IMG/VR virus record: IMGVR_UViG_3300027801_000054 | Span: 1 to 41,005 of that record | Strand: one strand, 5' to 3' | Source: a virus | DNA: 41,005 nt | Shown here: piece by piece, positions 6,139 through 14,294 of the stretch | Layout: each line of letters starts with the position of its first letter | Numbering within the stretch: position 1 is the stretch's first letter | Made by a program: the position numbers and the translations under genes | The notes under the pieces: model-generated | Told to the model about the DNA's origin: nothing | Database searches by the model: none | Seen by the model: the letters and a program-made list of their open reading frames with translations, nothing else

Positions 6139-7514
6139 AGTTACGTGAAAATCAAATAGAACCAGTAGCAATTGGTGTGGAGTTTATGAAAACTCCTAAA
6201 ATGAAACCTTCGATTATCGTTGCCCCTACGGCATTCGGTAAATCGATTGTTATTGCTGCAATTGCCAAAGAACTTGGTGAAAAGTTATTGGTTCTACAAC
6301 CATCAAAAGAATTATTAGAACAAAACTATAATAAGTTTGTTGCACTTGGTGGAACTGCATCAATCTACTCGGCATCGGCTGGTAGTAAAGAGATGGGAAG
6401 GGTTACTTATGCAACAATTGGTTCGATAATCAATATAGCTCAAGAGTTCAAACAAATGGGAGTTACTAAAATCATCATAGATGAATGTGATAGATACCCA
6501 AGAAACAAATCAGGACAATTAAGAAAATTCGTAGATGGAATGAAAGCATCTCATGTACTTGGTTTAACCGCAACTCCTTTAAAGTTACAAACGAATATGG
6601 GAGATACTGGTCCGTATTCAAAGTTAGTAATGTTAACTAATAGAAGTAAACATGGAATGTTCTTTAAGTTCATACTTCATGTTTCTCAGATTCAAGATAT
6701 TGTTAAGTTAAATTACTGGTCTCCATTAGAATATCAATCATATGATTTCGATACAGGTGCACTAGTTTACAATTCAAGTGGTGCAGAATATACAAGTGAT
6801 TCGATTGCTCGTTCTTATGAGAATCAAAATATTGGTGATAAGATTGTAAAGAAGATTGCAGAAGTACAAGATAGAAAATCTATATTAGTTGCAGTACCAA
6901 CGATAGAACAAGCTACTAATCTCGCAAAGAGAATACCACAAGCAGCAGTAGTTCATGGTGGTACACCTAAACAAGAAAGAAAAAGAATCATAGAAGAATT
7001 TAGAAATCAACAGATACGAGTTATTGTACAAGTTAATGTACTAACAGTAGGATTTGATTATCCTGAATTAGATTGTTTAATTACAGGTAGACCAACTGCA
7101 TCTATATCTTGGTGGTATCAGTTTGTTGGAAGAGGAACTCGTATCCATGATAATAAGAAAAACTGTTTAGTCGTTGATTTCGTGGGTTCTAAGGAACGTT
7201 TCGGAAAAGTAGAGGAATTATACTACAAGCAAGATGGAAAGGAAAATTGGGAACTCTATGGGGAGGATACGAAACAACTAACAGGTATACCAATGCATGA
7301 AATTGGTATTCACTTAGAAGGTGGTATAAACTTATCAGAAAAGAAAAACGAAGATGGTGATATTGAAAAAGTATATATGACCTTTGGTAAGTATAGTGGT
7401 AAGCCTGTTGCATCAGTTCCACCTTATTATAGAAAATGGTTGATAGATAATATCACATGGGGCCCCTGGAACATGAAAATTAAAAATGAAATAGAACGTT
7501 TAGCAGGTTTTTAA
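6135..7514 (+). CDS. Superfamily 2 DEAD/DEAH-type helicase
   Basis: A nucleic-acid-dependent ATPase of 459 residues with the full SF2 motif set: N-terminal LRENQIEPV (Q-motif-like), Walker A PTAFGKS (31-37), DECD box (116-119), LTATP (motif III, about 148-152) and QFVGRGTR (motif VI, 329-336). The architecture matches phage UvsW-like or bacterial RadD-like helicases acting in recombination and fork rescue. The start is a TTG at 6135 that overlaps the previous stop. Starting at the first ATG (about codon 18) would delete the LRENQ motif. The C-terminal 100 residues carry an unassigned domain. Which subfamily it belongs to is uncertain. Confidence 0.88.
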   Translation: MKLRENQIEPVAIGVEFMKTPKMKPSIIVAPTAFGKSIVIAAIAKELGEKLLVLQPSKELLEQNYNKFVALGGTASIYSASAGSKEMGRVTYATIGSIINIAQEFKQMGVTKIIIDECDRYPRNKSGQLRKFVDGMKASHVLGLTATPLKLQTNMGDTGPYSKLVMLTNRSKHGMFFKFILHVSQIQDIVKLNYWSPLEYQSYDFDTGALVYNSSGAEYTSDSIARSYENQNIGDKIVKKIAEVQDRKSILVAVPTIEQATNLAKRIPQAAVVHGGTPKQERKRIIEEFRNQQIRVIVQVNVLTVGFDYPELDCLITGRPTASISWWYQFVGRGTRIHDNKKNCLVVDFVGSKERFGKVEELYYKQDGKENWELYGEDTKQLTGIPMHEIGIHLEGGINLSEKKNEDGDIEKVYMTFGKYSGKPVASVPPYYRKWLIDNITWGPWNMKIKNEIERLAGF

Positions 7515-8593
7515 TGTATAGAAAATTATTATATAATGATGATTGTATTTTAAATATACTCACTAATACTGTTATTTTTAATTTTGAAGAAGATTGGAAA
7601 CTGTATTTGGATTGGGAAGCTGATAACATAGAAGAAGTTGAAGAAGACCTTCTTAAAAAAAATAATATATTACTTTGGAATGGAGGAGCACCCAAGGTAG
7701 AACCCACAGAAACCGGAATATTATCAACTCTTTATGATAAGTCTGGTAATTTAGTAAAGAAAATAGATGTATCTGATGGTATCACAACAACTGAAATATT
7801 TCACTCAAATGGATTCGCAAGTAGTTTAGTACGTAGTACTAACAAGCGTATTATATATTCATCCACATATTCGTTATATGGAAATATAATGAATGAAGTG
7901 AGTATTTCTGAAGAAGATGATTCCAAAGTAGAAACACAGTATCACGAAAACACTAAACCGAACACAACGGCCATAAGAAGTTTTCATTCCCAAGATGGGA
8001 TTAAATTATTCTATGATATCAATGGGGAGGTAATTAAAAAAGAAGAACCAAATAAGATATCATATTTATACAACGGAAATATTACTAAAGTAGAAATATT
8101 AGAAAACAATACAATCATATCAACCGAGCATTACTCAGAAAAAACACAAGTTTTATATAAACGTGATGATCATAAATTAAAAATATTTATTAAATTTAAT
8201 ACAATTACTGGTGAAATTGTTTGGTATAAAAGAAATAAAGCAGATTTTGAATATGAGGTTTACTATGATAATCAGATTAAAATAAAAACAATTTTAAAAA
8301 AATCAAATAAATTATTAAAATTCATAAAATATTTTGATGGTATGGATTCGATTGATAAAAAACTATATCATATAGGTAATGATATGTACAAATGTTCTAC
8401 ATATTTCACATCAGGAAAACTTAGAGGCATAGGGTCGTTATCTGATGATAATAAAATGCAAGATGAATGGGTTTTCTACCACCACAATGGTAACATAGAA
8501 TCAAAACATAAATTTAATGAAGGTAAATTAATTGGTAATTCTTCATTGTTTTATGAAAATGGAAATCTATATAAAGAAATAACTCATGATTAG
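7514..8593 (+). CDS. MORN-like repeat protein of unknown function
   Basis: A 359-residue soluble protein built of short Tyr/Asn/Gly beta-hairpin repeats. The clearest lie near the end (about 315-357): FYHHNGNIESKHKFNEGKL and SLFYENGNLYKE match the 'YxxNGxLxxxxxYxxGxxxG' MORN_2-type pattern. Weaker repeats occur through the middle (YDKSGNL, SLYGNIM). The N-terminal 60 residues are acidic and different (EEDWKLYLDWEADNIEEVEED). Such repeats act as binding scaffolds in Bacteroidota proteins. The gene overlaps the helicase by one base and the next gene by eight, and begins the visibly more AT-rich five-gene cassette. Confidence 0.72.
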   Translation: MYRKLLYNDDCILNILTNTVIFNFEEDWKLYLDWEADNIEEVEEDLLKKNNILLWNGGAPKVEPTETGILSTLYDKSGNLVKKIDVSDGITTTEIFHSNGFASSLVRSTNKRIIYSSTYSLYGNIMNEVSISEEDDSKVETQYHENTKPNTTAIRSFHSQDGIKLFYDINGEVIKKEEPNKISYLYNGNITKVEILENNTIISTEHYSEKTQVLYKRDDHKLKIFIKFNTITGEIVWYKRNKADFEYEVYYDNQIKIKTILKKSNKLLKFIKYFDGMDSIDKKLYHIGNDMYKCSTYFTSGKLRGIGSLSDDNKMQDEWVFYHHNGNIESKHKFNEGKLIGNSSLFYENGNLYKEITHD

Positions 8594-9458
8594 TTTTATT
8601 ATAGCATTTGCAAGTAGGGGTGATAATTTGCATGATTGGAAAGATACCGATGGTGGTATGATAATACTTTCTACTATCCTTGCTATTAAAAATATAAACA
8701 AGGTAATTGATTTACCTAAAGAAATTATATTAGTAGATAATACTAATACTTTTCCTGATATTAAAATTCCTAACTTGAAAATAGTAAAAGGAATTCAACA
8801 TTTAACAGGAGATAAATTAACAGATAAACTTAGGGTAAAATATAAAATAAATGACGTTACAAATCACACCATGTGGGCATCAATCGCATATACCATCGGC
8901 ATTGAGCATTCAATTGGAGATTACATAGTACTACAACATAATGATATATTTTATCAACAAAACCTTTTACCTAATTTATTAAATTTACTAAAAACAAACG
9001 AATATGTTTCAGTAGATTCCAAACACCTAACCTTAACTGGTTATTTAGGAAACAAAGATATTATAGATAGTTTGGGAATGGAGTTTGAATTTGGTTATGA
9101 AGATGGAGGACATATAAAACAAAAAGAATTTGGAATGGCAGATGCCTATTTCTTTTTATGTAAAAAAGAATTCTTTAATGATTATTCTGTTGACTGGGGA
9201 TATGGTGATACCAACCATGGGGCTACAATAAAATGTTTACTCGAAGGTAAATCATTTTTACACCTCGGTCCATTCTTTGGTAATAGAAATTATAAAACAA
9301 AAGATGAACTCCATGTATATGATGTTGATGGAATAGATTTTATTACTCACTTAAAGGGGGGATTTTCCGAACATAAAATGTCTTATAAAATAGAAAATAA
9401 TAAATATAATATGGATGTTTCTAATTTGTATATGAATAAACTTATACTATACTCATGA
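8586..9458 (+). CDS. GT-A-fold glycosyltransferase-like protein
   Basis: A 290-residue protein. The N-terminus SFIIAFASRGD is a Rossmann-type first strand, as in family 2 glycosyltransferases. The segment SIGDYIVLQHNDIFYQ (about 117-132) sits where the metal-binding D-x-D motif is expected, but reads H-N-D. Later come GMADAYFFLCKKEFF and a region with conserved-looking Trp, Gly and Asp. Transfer of a sugar from a nucleotide sugar is the likely role, with acceptor unknown. It overlaps both neighbours (8 and 4 bases), and the next gene is a second glycosyltransferase. The incomplete D-x-D lowers certainty about activity. Confidence 0.65.
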   Translation: MISFIIAFASRGDNLHDWKDTDGGMIILSTILAIKNINKVIDLPKEIILVDNTNTFPDIKIPNLKIVKGIQHLTGDKLTDKLRVKYKINDVTNHTMWASIAYTIGIEHSIGDYIVLQHNDIFYQQNLLPNLLNLLKTNEYVSVDSKHLTLTGYLGNKDIIDSLGMEFEFGYEDGGHIKQKEFGMADAYFFLCKKEFFNDYSVDWGYGDTNHGATIKCLLEGKSFLHLGPFFGNRNYKTKDELHVYDVDGIDFITHLKGGFSEHKMSYKIENNKYNMDVSNLYMNKLILYS

Positions 9459-10177
9459 ACGTAGTTGTAATATATGTTAATAAATCTGATAAGAGTACAG
9501 AAAGTGCAAAACATACTCAACGTATCTTTAAAGAAAAACTTGATATTGATGTTACTTTATTTAATGGAGTAAATGTGGATAGTGTTTGGCAAACATTTAT
9601 TGATTCTAATTTTAATATACTTGACTGGACACACTTTGGAGCTGGACACGTAGATTCTGAAATAGCTACATTCTTTTCTCATTATAATTTGTGGTGGAAT
9701 TGTGTGATGTTAAATGAACCCATGTTGATACTTGAACATGATGCTATTTTAAATGATACGAATCTTGATTTAAATATTTTAAAAAACTTTAAAGGAGATT
9801 TATTAAATTTAGGAGAACCAAATTGGGGTAGCTTTTGGTATGGGGATTTTGAATCTGAATGGATAAATAAACCATCTGGAATTAGAAAAAGATTTGTGTG
9901 TAAAAATAAACATGATTCTTATCAAGTGTGGAATACACAAGAAGGATTTTGTCATTGTGATACAATGTGGTTGTTTGGAGCTCATGCATATTTACTAAAT
10001 CCGAGTGGTGCTGCTAAATTAGTTGAAGGTACTCAACAAGGAATACTTCCAGCAGATGTTTTTATAAGAACTGATTTATTAGATATATATGATTATCTAC
10101 CACATCCAATAAAACAACACTCACAATTTACATTAATACAACGATATGAAAAACAAAAAGACCATAAGAGGATATAG
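9455..10177 (+). CDS. Glycosyltransferase family 25-like protein
   Basis: A 240-residue protein with the GT25 (LPS galactosyltransferase) pattern: VVVIYVNKSD start, then HVDSEIATFFSHYNLWW (family 'E-x-G/A-x-x-x-S-H' region), LILEHDAIL with E94-H95-D96 in place of the usual E-D-D, and GAHAYLLNPSGAAKLVE near residue 175. The family adds galactose or glucose to lipo-oligosaccharide or to proteins. As in the gene before it, the metal motif has a histidine. Its last 32 bases overlap the methyltransferase gene, a long overlap even for this genome. Confidence 0.75.
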   Translation: MNVVVIYVNKSDKSTESAKHTQRIFKEKLDIDVTLFNGVNVDSVWQTFIDSNFNILDWTHFGAGHVDSEIATFFSHYNLWWNCVMLNEPMLILEHDAILNDTNLDLNILKNFKGDLLNLGEPNWGSFWYGDFESEWINKPSGIRKRFVCKNKHDSYQVWNTQEGFCHCDTMWLFGAHAYLLNPSGAAKLVEGTQQGILPADVFIRTDLLDIYDYLPHPIKQHSQFTLIQRYEKQKDHKRI

Positions 10178-10865
10178 CCATATTAACGTAGGTTGTTCAC
10201 ATGAAGAACTAATTGATGAGTGGTTGGGTATAACTATATGGGGAGGAGAATATGAAGGACTTGAAGAACTCAATACTGAAAATGGAATTACAGTATATAG
10301 ACATACCGATAGTGGAGGTGATATCATTAACCATAATGTTAACAATGGATTGCCCTTTGAAGATTCTTCAGTTGAGGTAATATTCTCATCACACTTTATA
10401 GAACATCTTACATTTGAAGAAGGATTGAATTTTCTTAAAGAATGTTATAGAGTTCTTAGACCAGGTGGTATATTGAGGATTATTTGTCCTGATATTATGT
10501 TATGGATAAACAAAATACACGAGGTACATGATTGGAAATTTTTTGAAACATATAAAAACCAACTGGATACTCCATATTGGGAAAATTCGGTTTATCATAT
10601 TAAGGATAAAGTTAAAACAAATACACAAGTTTTAAATTCAATGATTTTTAATTGGGGACATAAGTGGATGTGGGATTATGAATCATTAAAAATGGAATTG
10701 GAATCTGTGGGATTTGGTTCAATAGAACAAATGGAACATCTAAAAAGTAATATCGGTATAATAGAAAACATAGAAACACGATTATCCAAAGATAAGATAG
10801 AAGCAAGAAATTTAGAATCTATGTTTGTAGAATGTAAGGCAATTATAAAGTTAGATTTATCATGA
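10146..10865 (+). CDS. SAM-dependent methyltransferase (type 11-like)
   Basis: A 239-residue class I methyltransferase. Visible are motif I HINVGCS (12-18), an acidic residue after strand 2, LPFEDSSVEVIFSSHFIEHL (motif IV/V region, about 62-81) and the post-motif LRPGGILRIICPD. The 'SSHxIEHL...LRPGGxLRIxxPD' pattern is typical of methyltransferases encoded in glycan biosynthesis clusters. It is not a DNA methylase, since no DPPY or PC motif is visible. With two glycosyltransferases just upstream, sugar O-methylation is the best guess. The start overlaps the upstream gene by 32 bases, and the stop overlaps the next start (ATGA). Confidence 0.82.
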   Translation: MKNKKTIRGYSHINVGCSHEELIDEWLGITIWGGEYEGLEELNTENGITVYRHTDSGGDIINHNVNNGLPFEDSSVEVIFSSHFIEHLTFEEGLNFLKECYRVLRPGGILRIICPDIMLWINKIHEVHDWKFFETYKNQLDTPYWENSVYHIKDKVKTNTQVLNSMIFNWGHKWMWDYESLKMELESVGFGSIEQMEHLKSNIGIIENIETRLSKDKIEARNLESMFVECKAIIKLDLS

Positions 10866-11344
10866 TATCTGAATTACAAAATTTATTAAATAACAAATCT
10901 GATAACCTGTATGTATATACTAAAATGATTGTAAGAGAAAATTCAGAGTTCTCAATGAATGTCAATTCAACAATATCTTCCGAGATATTAACTAATATAA
11001 TTTATTTTATCAATAAACTTAATACAAAAAATGTTATACTAGTATGTAGAAGTTCTAATGAACCATTTGCAGACGAACACCCAACACAAACTCATCTAGA
11101 TTTAATAAAAAACCAAACCGATAAAAACATTATAATATTTTATCAAGACCCATGGCCAGAACCTGTTCCATCATTTATAGAAATGGATACAACTGTGATT
11201 AGATTTGGATTTGATGAAGGATGTGAGTTGGATAAAAAATGTATTGACCCGAACTTTTCAATTGTAATGGAAGATGGTGAGTATAATTTTTTAGTAAATA
11301 AAAACAACTCAATTAATTTAAATAATAAAAAAAGTATAATTTAA
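10862..11344 (+). CDS. Unknown protein ending the glycan cassette
   Basis: A 160-residue soluble protein with alternating beta strands and helices: KNVILVCRSSN (about 56-66), KNIIIFYQDPWPEP (about 88-101) and TTVIRFGFDEGCELD. The order suggests a Rossmann-like or small alpha/beta fold. I do not recognise a family. It overlaps the methyltransferase stop by four bases and is the last gene before the thymidylate synthase promoter, so it probably works with the cassette. The region is especially AT-rich. Confidence 0.68.
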   Translation: MISELQNLLNNKSDNLYVYTKMIVRENSEFSMNVNSTISSEILTNIIYFINKLNTKNVILVCRSSNEPFADEHPTQTHLDLIKNQTDKNIIIFYQDPWPEPVPSFIEMDTTVIRFGFDEGCELDKKCIDPNFSIVMEDGEYNFLVNKNNSINLNNKKSII

Positions 11345-11376
11345 TTAGGAAATTTAAAATAATTTCTGTATATTTA
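11345..11376 (+). promoter_or_regulatory. Bacteroidota-type promoter for thyA
   Basis: TTA (11345-11347), a 21-base spacer and TATATTTA (11369-11376). The ATG follows the -7 box by only four bases, which predicts a leaderless or one-base-leader transcript. Confidence 0.78.
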
Positions 11377-11380
11377 CAAT

Positions 11381-12391
11381 ATGAATAAACTAGATGAACA
11401 ATACCAGAATTTAATTTACGATATATTAGAATTTGGTGTAGATAAGAAAGATAGAACCGGAACAGGAACGATATCCACATTTGGTAAACAAATCAGACAC
11501 AATATGAAGGATGGGTTTCCTTTGTTAACTACAAAGAAAATGGCTATCAAAACTATGATGACTGAATTGAAATGGTTCTTAAAGGGAGATACCAACATCA
11601 AATATTTAGTTGATAACGGATGTAACATTTGGAATGGTGATGCTTATAAAGAATATAATCGAGCAAAGGGGCATCTAATTGAGTTAGAAGATTATACTGA
11701 AGTTGAATTCATTAATATGATTAAAACCGATGATGGGTTTGCAAACTCGTGGGGTGAGTTAGGACCAATTTACGGTAAGCAATGGAAGGGTTGGAAAACG
11801 AATACTGTTAGTATAGACCAAATACAAGACCTTATATCAGAATTAAAAACAAATCCAGATAGTAGAAGGTTAATGGTATCAGCATGGAATGTTGGTGAGT
11901 TAGACCAAATGACTCTTCCACCTTGTCATTATGGATTCCAAGTTTACACTAGGGAGTTAAGTGATAAAGAGAGGTATGATTATTGGTTTAAAAATAATTA
12001 TGAGACAGGTATGGAATACAATGAATCTAACATACCTAATTTTGATGATGATTATTATACGACAACACCTAAGAGGTCTATATCCTTAATGTGGAATCAG
12101 AGAAGTGTAGATACGTTCTTAGGATTACCATTTAACATAGCATCATATGGTATGTTACTCACCCTACTCGCAGAAGAGGTTGGGATGATACCTGGTGAAC
12201 TTATTGGTAATTTAGGTGATACACACTTATATTCTAATCACGTTGAGCAGGCAAGAGAACAGATGGAAAGAAAGCCATTTGAGTTACCAACAATTGAAAT
12301 ACATATGAGTGATATATTAAATGGTGAATTTGATTATGAAATAAAAGGATATGAATTTCACCCAAGTATTAAAGCATCATTAAGTAATTAA
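11381..12391 (+). CDS. thyA: Thymidylate synthase
   Basis: Makes dTMP from dUMP using methylene-tetrahydrofolate. It has 336 residues. Seen: DRTGTGT, FPLLTTKK, GELGPIYGKQW, DSRRLMVSAWN, the catalytic PPCHYGFQ (C182), LPFNIASY with N252, and GDTHLYSNH. N252 is the residue that prefers dUMP (Asp marks dCMP enzymes), and W84, equivalent to E. coli W80, is kept. Hydroxymethylases usually change it, so a methyl-forming enzyme is indicated. An insertion of about 40 residues (about 195-234) after the catalytic loop explains the extra length over the 264-residue E. coli enzyme. The start at 11381 gives the normal N-terminus. The next gene follows after one base. Confidence 0.95.
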   Translation: MNKLDEQYQNLIYDILEFGVDKKDRTGTGTISTFGKQIRHNMKDGFPLLTTKKMAIKTMMTELKWFLKGDTNIKYLVDNGCNIWNGDAYKEYNRAKGHLIELEDYTEVEFINMIKTDDGFANSWGELGPIYGKQWKGWKTNTVSIDQIQDLISELKTNPDSRRLMVSAWNVGELDQMTLPPCHYGFQVYTRELSDKERYDYWFKNNYETGMEYNESNIPNFDDDYYTTTPKRSISLMWNQRSVDTFLGLPFNIASYGMLLTLLAEEVGMIPGELIGNLGDTHLYSNHVEQAREQMERKPFELPTIEIHMSDILNGEFDYEIKGYEFHPSIKASLSN

Positions 12392-12392
12392 T

Positions 12393-12566
12393 ATGGAACA
12401 CAGTAGATTATACGAGGTTAAGATAGAACAACTCGAAAAAGAATTAAAAGAACTTAAACAGAAACTTGATAAACAAGATTCAATAAAAGCAGGTTACAAA
12501 GAAGAAATTGCAAAATGGAATCTTAAATACAAAGACTTGAAAAAGCAAATAACAAAATCAGAATAG
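12393..12566 (+). CDS. 57-residue coiled-coil protein
   Basis: A very charged all-helical peptide with clear heptads (LYEVKIEQLEKELKELKQKL, then KEEIAKWNLKYKDLKKQI). It sits one base after the thyA stop and directly abuts the ATG of the SAM synthetase gene. The operon position is secure. The function is unknown. It may be a small oligomerising partner of one of its neighbours. Confidence 0.72.
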   Translation: MEHSRLYEVKIEQLEKELKELKQKLDKQDSIKAGYKEEIAKWNLKYKDLKKQITKSE

Positions 12567-13532
12567 ATGATTAGAACAGCAGAATGTGTATCTCCGATGC
12601 ACCCAGACAAAATGTGTGATAGAATATCAGACACATTATTAGATTTACATTTAGAACAAGACCCAAACTCACGAGTAGCAATTGAAACTTGTGGTGGAAT
12701 TGGTATGGTGTTTATTACAGGAGAAGTTACTTCGAATGCAGTAGTAACAAGAGAAACTATTGTAAATGTAGTACATAATATAACTACCGATGATACAATT
12801 GAAGTTATTATTAACATCAACTCACAATCGCCTGAGATTGCAAATGGAGTTGATACTGGTGGAGCAGGTGACCAAGGAATAATGATTGGTTATGCTTGTA
12901 GAGATAATAAAGAATTTCTACCACAAGAATATTATTTATCAAGAGAATTAAATAAATTTGTATTTGATAAATATCCATATGATGGTAAAACTCAAGTTAC
13001 TATGAATGGGAACTCATTAAGAGTCGTATGTTCATTTCAGAATGCACCAGGAAAACAATTAGAGAAATTAGTAATGGAATATTTTGAAGATTATCCTGAT
13101 TACTTTATTGAAGCATTACATTGTAATCCTGCAGGTGATTGGAACATTGGTGGGTTTACTGCTGATGCAGGATTAACTGGTAGAAAGTTAGCAGTAGATA
13201 ATTACGGACCTAGAGTTCCACTTGGAGGTGGGGCATTTAGTGGTAAGGATTCTACTAAGGTTGATAGAAGTGCAGCTTACATGGGAAGAAGAGTTGCAGT
13301 AGATATCTTAGAAAAAAGACCAGAGGTACAAGAAGTAATGGTTCAACTTGCATACGCAATTGGATATGACCAACCTCTTCAAGCAACTGCTATCGTTGAT
13401 GGAGAACACGAATTTATCAAAGGATATGATTTATCACCTAAAGGAATAATTGAGTTCTTAGAACTTACGAAACCAATATTCGCATCTACTGCTGGGTTTG
13501 GACACATGGGTGCTGGATTTAATTGGAAATAA
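12567..13532 (+). CDS. metK: S-adenosylmethionine synthetase (short form)
   Basis: Makes SAM from methionine and ATP. Key motifs match bacterial MetK: ECVSPMHPDKMCDRISD (HPDK, with H12 beside the ATP phosphates), GAGDQGIMIGYA, NIGGFTADAGLTGRK and the loop GGGAFSGKDSTKVDRSAAY. At 321 residues it is shorter than the usual 380-400. Deletions fall between the motifs and at the C-terminus, while the catalytic residues appear intact, so it is probably active. It would feed SAM to the phage methyltransferase at 10146 or to DNA methylation, or support methionine metabolism. It sits in one operon with thyA. Confidence 0.94.
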   Translation: MIRTAECVSPMHPDKMCDRISDTLLDLHLEQDPNSRVAIETCGGIGMVFITGEVTSNAVVTRETIVNVVHNITTDDTIEVIININSQSPEIANGVDTGGAGDQGIMIGYACRDNKEFLPQEYYLSRELNKFVFDKYPYDGKTQVTMNGNSLRVVCSFQNAPGKQLEKLVMEYFEDYPDYFIEALHCNPAGDWNIGGFTADAGLTGRKLAVDNYGPRVPLGGGAFSGKDSTKVDRSAAYMGRRVAVDILEKRPEVQEVMVQLAYAIGYDQPLQATAIVDGEHEFIKGYDLSPKGIIEFLELTKPIFASTAGFGHMGAGFNWK

Positions 13533-13533
13533 A

Positions 13534-13565
13534 TTAGGATATGTTAAATAAATTTCGTATCTTTA
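13534..13565 (+). promoter_or_regulatory. Bacteroidota-type promoter for the nucleotidyltransferase operon
   Basis: TTA (13534-13536), a 21-base spacer and TATCTTTA (13558-13565). It begins directly after the metK stop. The predicted leader is about 13 bases. Confidence 0.75.
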
Positions 13566-13581
13566 TATAAGAAAGAATAAA

Positions 13582-14055
13582 ATGAGTAAAAAATACAAAG
13601 TAATATTAATTAGTGGTGGATTTGACCCTGTTCATAAAGGACACATACAATGTATCCAAAAAGCCAAAGAGTTGGCAGAAGAAGTTTGGATTGGATTAAA
13701 TAACGATAAGTGGTTATATAGAAAAAAAGGTAAATCTTTTATGAAAGAAGGGGAACGAAAGTTTATCATGGAATCATTAAGAGATGTAGATTATGTTTAT
13801 GTAATGAATCCACTTATACATGGTGATGATACCGCAATTGATTTCATTGACCATGCAAAACACAAATGGCATGCTACATATAGTGATGATATAAACGGTA
13901 AAATGGCATTTGGTAATGGTGGAGATAGAACAGAAACAACTACACCAGAGAACGATGTATGTAATACATACGGAATAGAATCAGTATGGGGGTTAGGTAA
14001 AAAAGTACAATCATCATCTTGGTTATTAGAAAAATATTTAAATATAGCAGAATAA
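13582..14055 (+). CDS. Cytidylyltransferase-like nucleotidyltransferase
   Basis: A 157-residue protein of the HxGH nucleotidylyltransferase superfamily. The N-terminus VILISGGFDPVHKGH holds the nucleotide-binding motif, with H18 and H21. The usual C-terminal signature (ISSTxxR) is replaced by VQSSSWLLEKYL, which keeps the serines but lacks the Arg. Relatives activate glycerol phosphate, heptose phosphate, phosphoethanolamine or FAD/NAD precursors. In this phage it could make a nucleotide-activated group for the glycan enzymes, which is inference. The substrate cannot be read from sequence. It has its own promoter and overlaps the next gene by one base. Confidence 0.8.
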   Translation: MSKKYKVILISGGFDPVHKGHIQCIQKAKELAEEVWIGLNNDKWLYRKKGKSFMKEGERKFIMESLRDVDYVYVMNPLIHGDDTAIDFIDHAKHKWHATYSDDINGKMAFGNGGDRTETTTPENDVCNTYGIESVWGLGKKVQSSSWLLEKYLNIAE

Positions 14056-14294
14056 TGGATATAGAAAAATTAGTAAAAGAATTTCCAAACGATATGGAAC
14101 TTGGAAAAGAAGTAAGATATAGATACTTCGAGGCAACAAAAGATATGAAAAAGTTTTTAGAAAAATATAAAGATTGTAAAATTTACGAATCACCTGATGG
14201 TGGTAAGACTATATATGTTAGAGGATTCGGTGAGCCGTTATCATCAAGAAAAATATCAACAAATCAATTAAATTTATTCGATGAAATTAATTAA
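14055..14294 (+). CDS. 79-residue protein, unknown function
   Basis: The ATG at 14055 forms TAATG with the previous stop. An in-frame extension to 14019 would lie wholly inside the previous gene. The product is soluble, helical at first and beta-like at the end: CKIYESPDGGKTIYVRGFGEP, then a Gln/Asn segment TNQLNLFDEIN. QLNLFDE resembles a sliding-clamp-binding (QxxLF) peptide at the extreme C-terminus, an observation of pattern only. It overlaps the deformylase gene by 14 bases. Confidence 0.7.
   Translation: MDIEKLVKEFPNDMELGKEVRYRYFEATKDMKKFLEKYKDCKIYESPDGGKTIYVRGFGEPLSSRKISTNQLNLFDEIN

Noticed and set aside
10146-10865. DNA methyltransferase
   Set aside because: The SAM motif and LRPGG pattern fit type 11 small-molecule or sugar methyltransferases. 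No DPPY, NPPF or PC catalytic motif is present.
14019-14054. Extension of the 79-residue protein to 14019
   Set aside because: It lies entirely inside the nucleotidyltransferase gene. The ATG at 14055 overlaps that gene's stop as is usual here.
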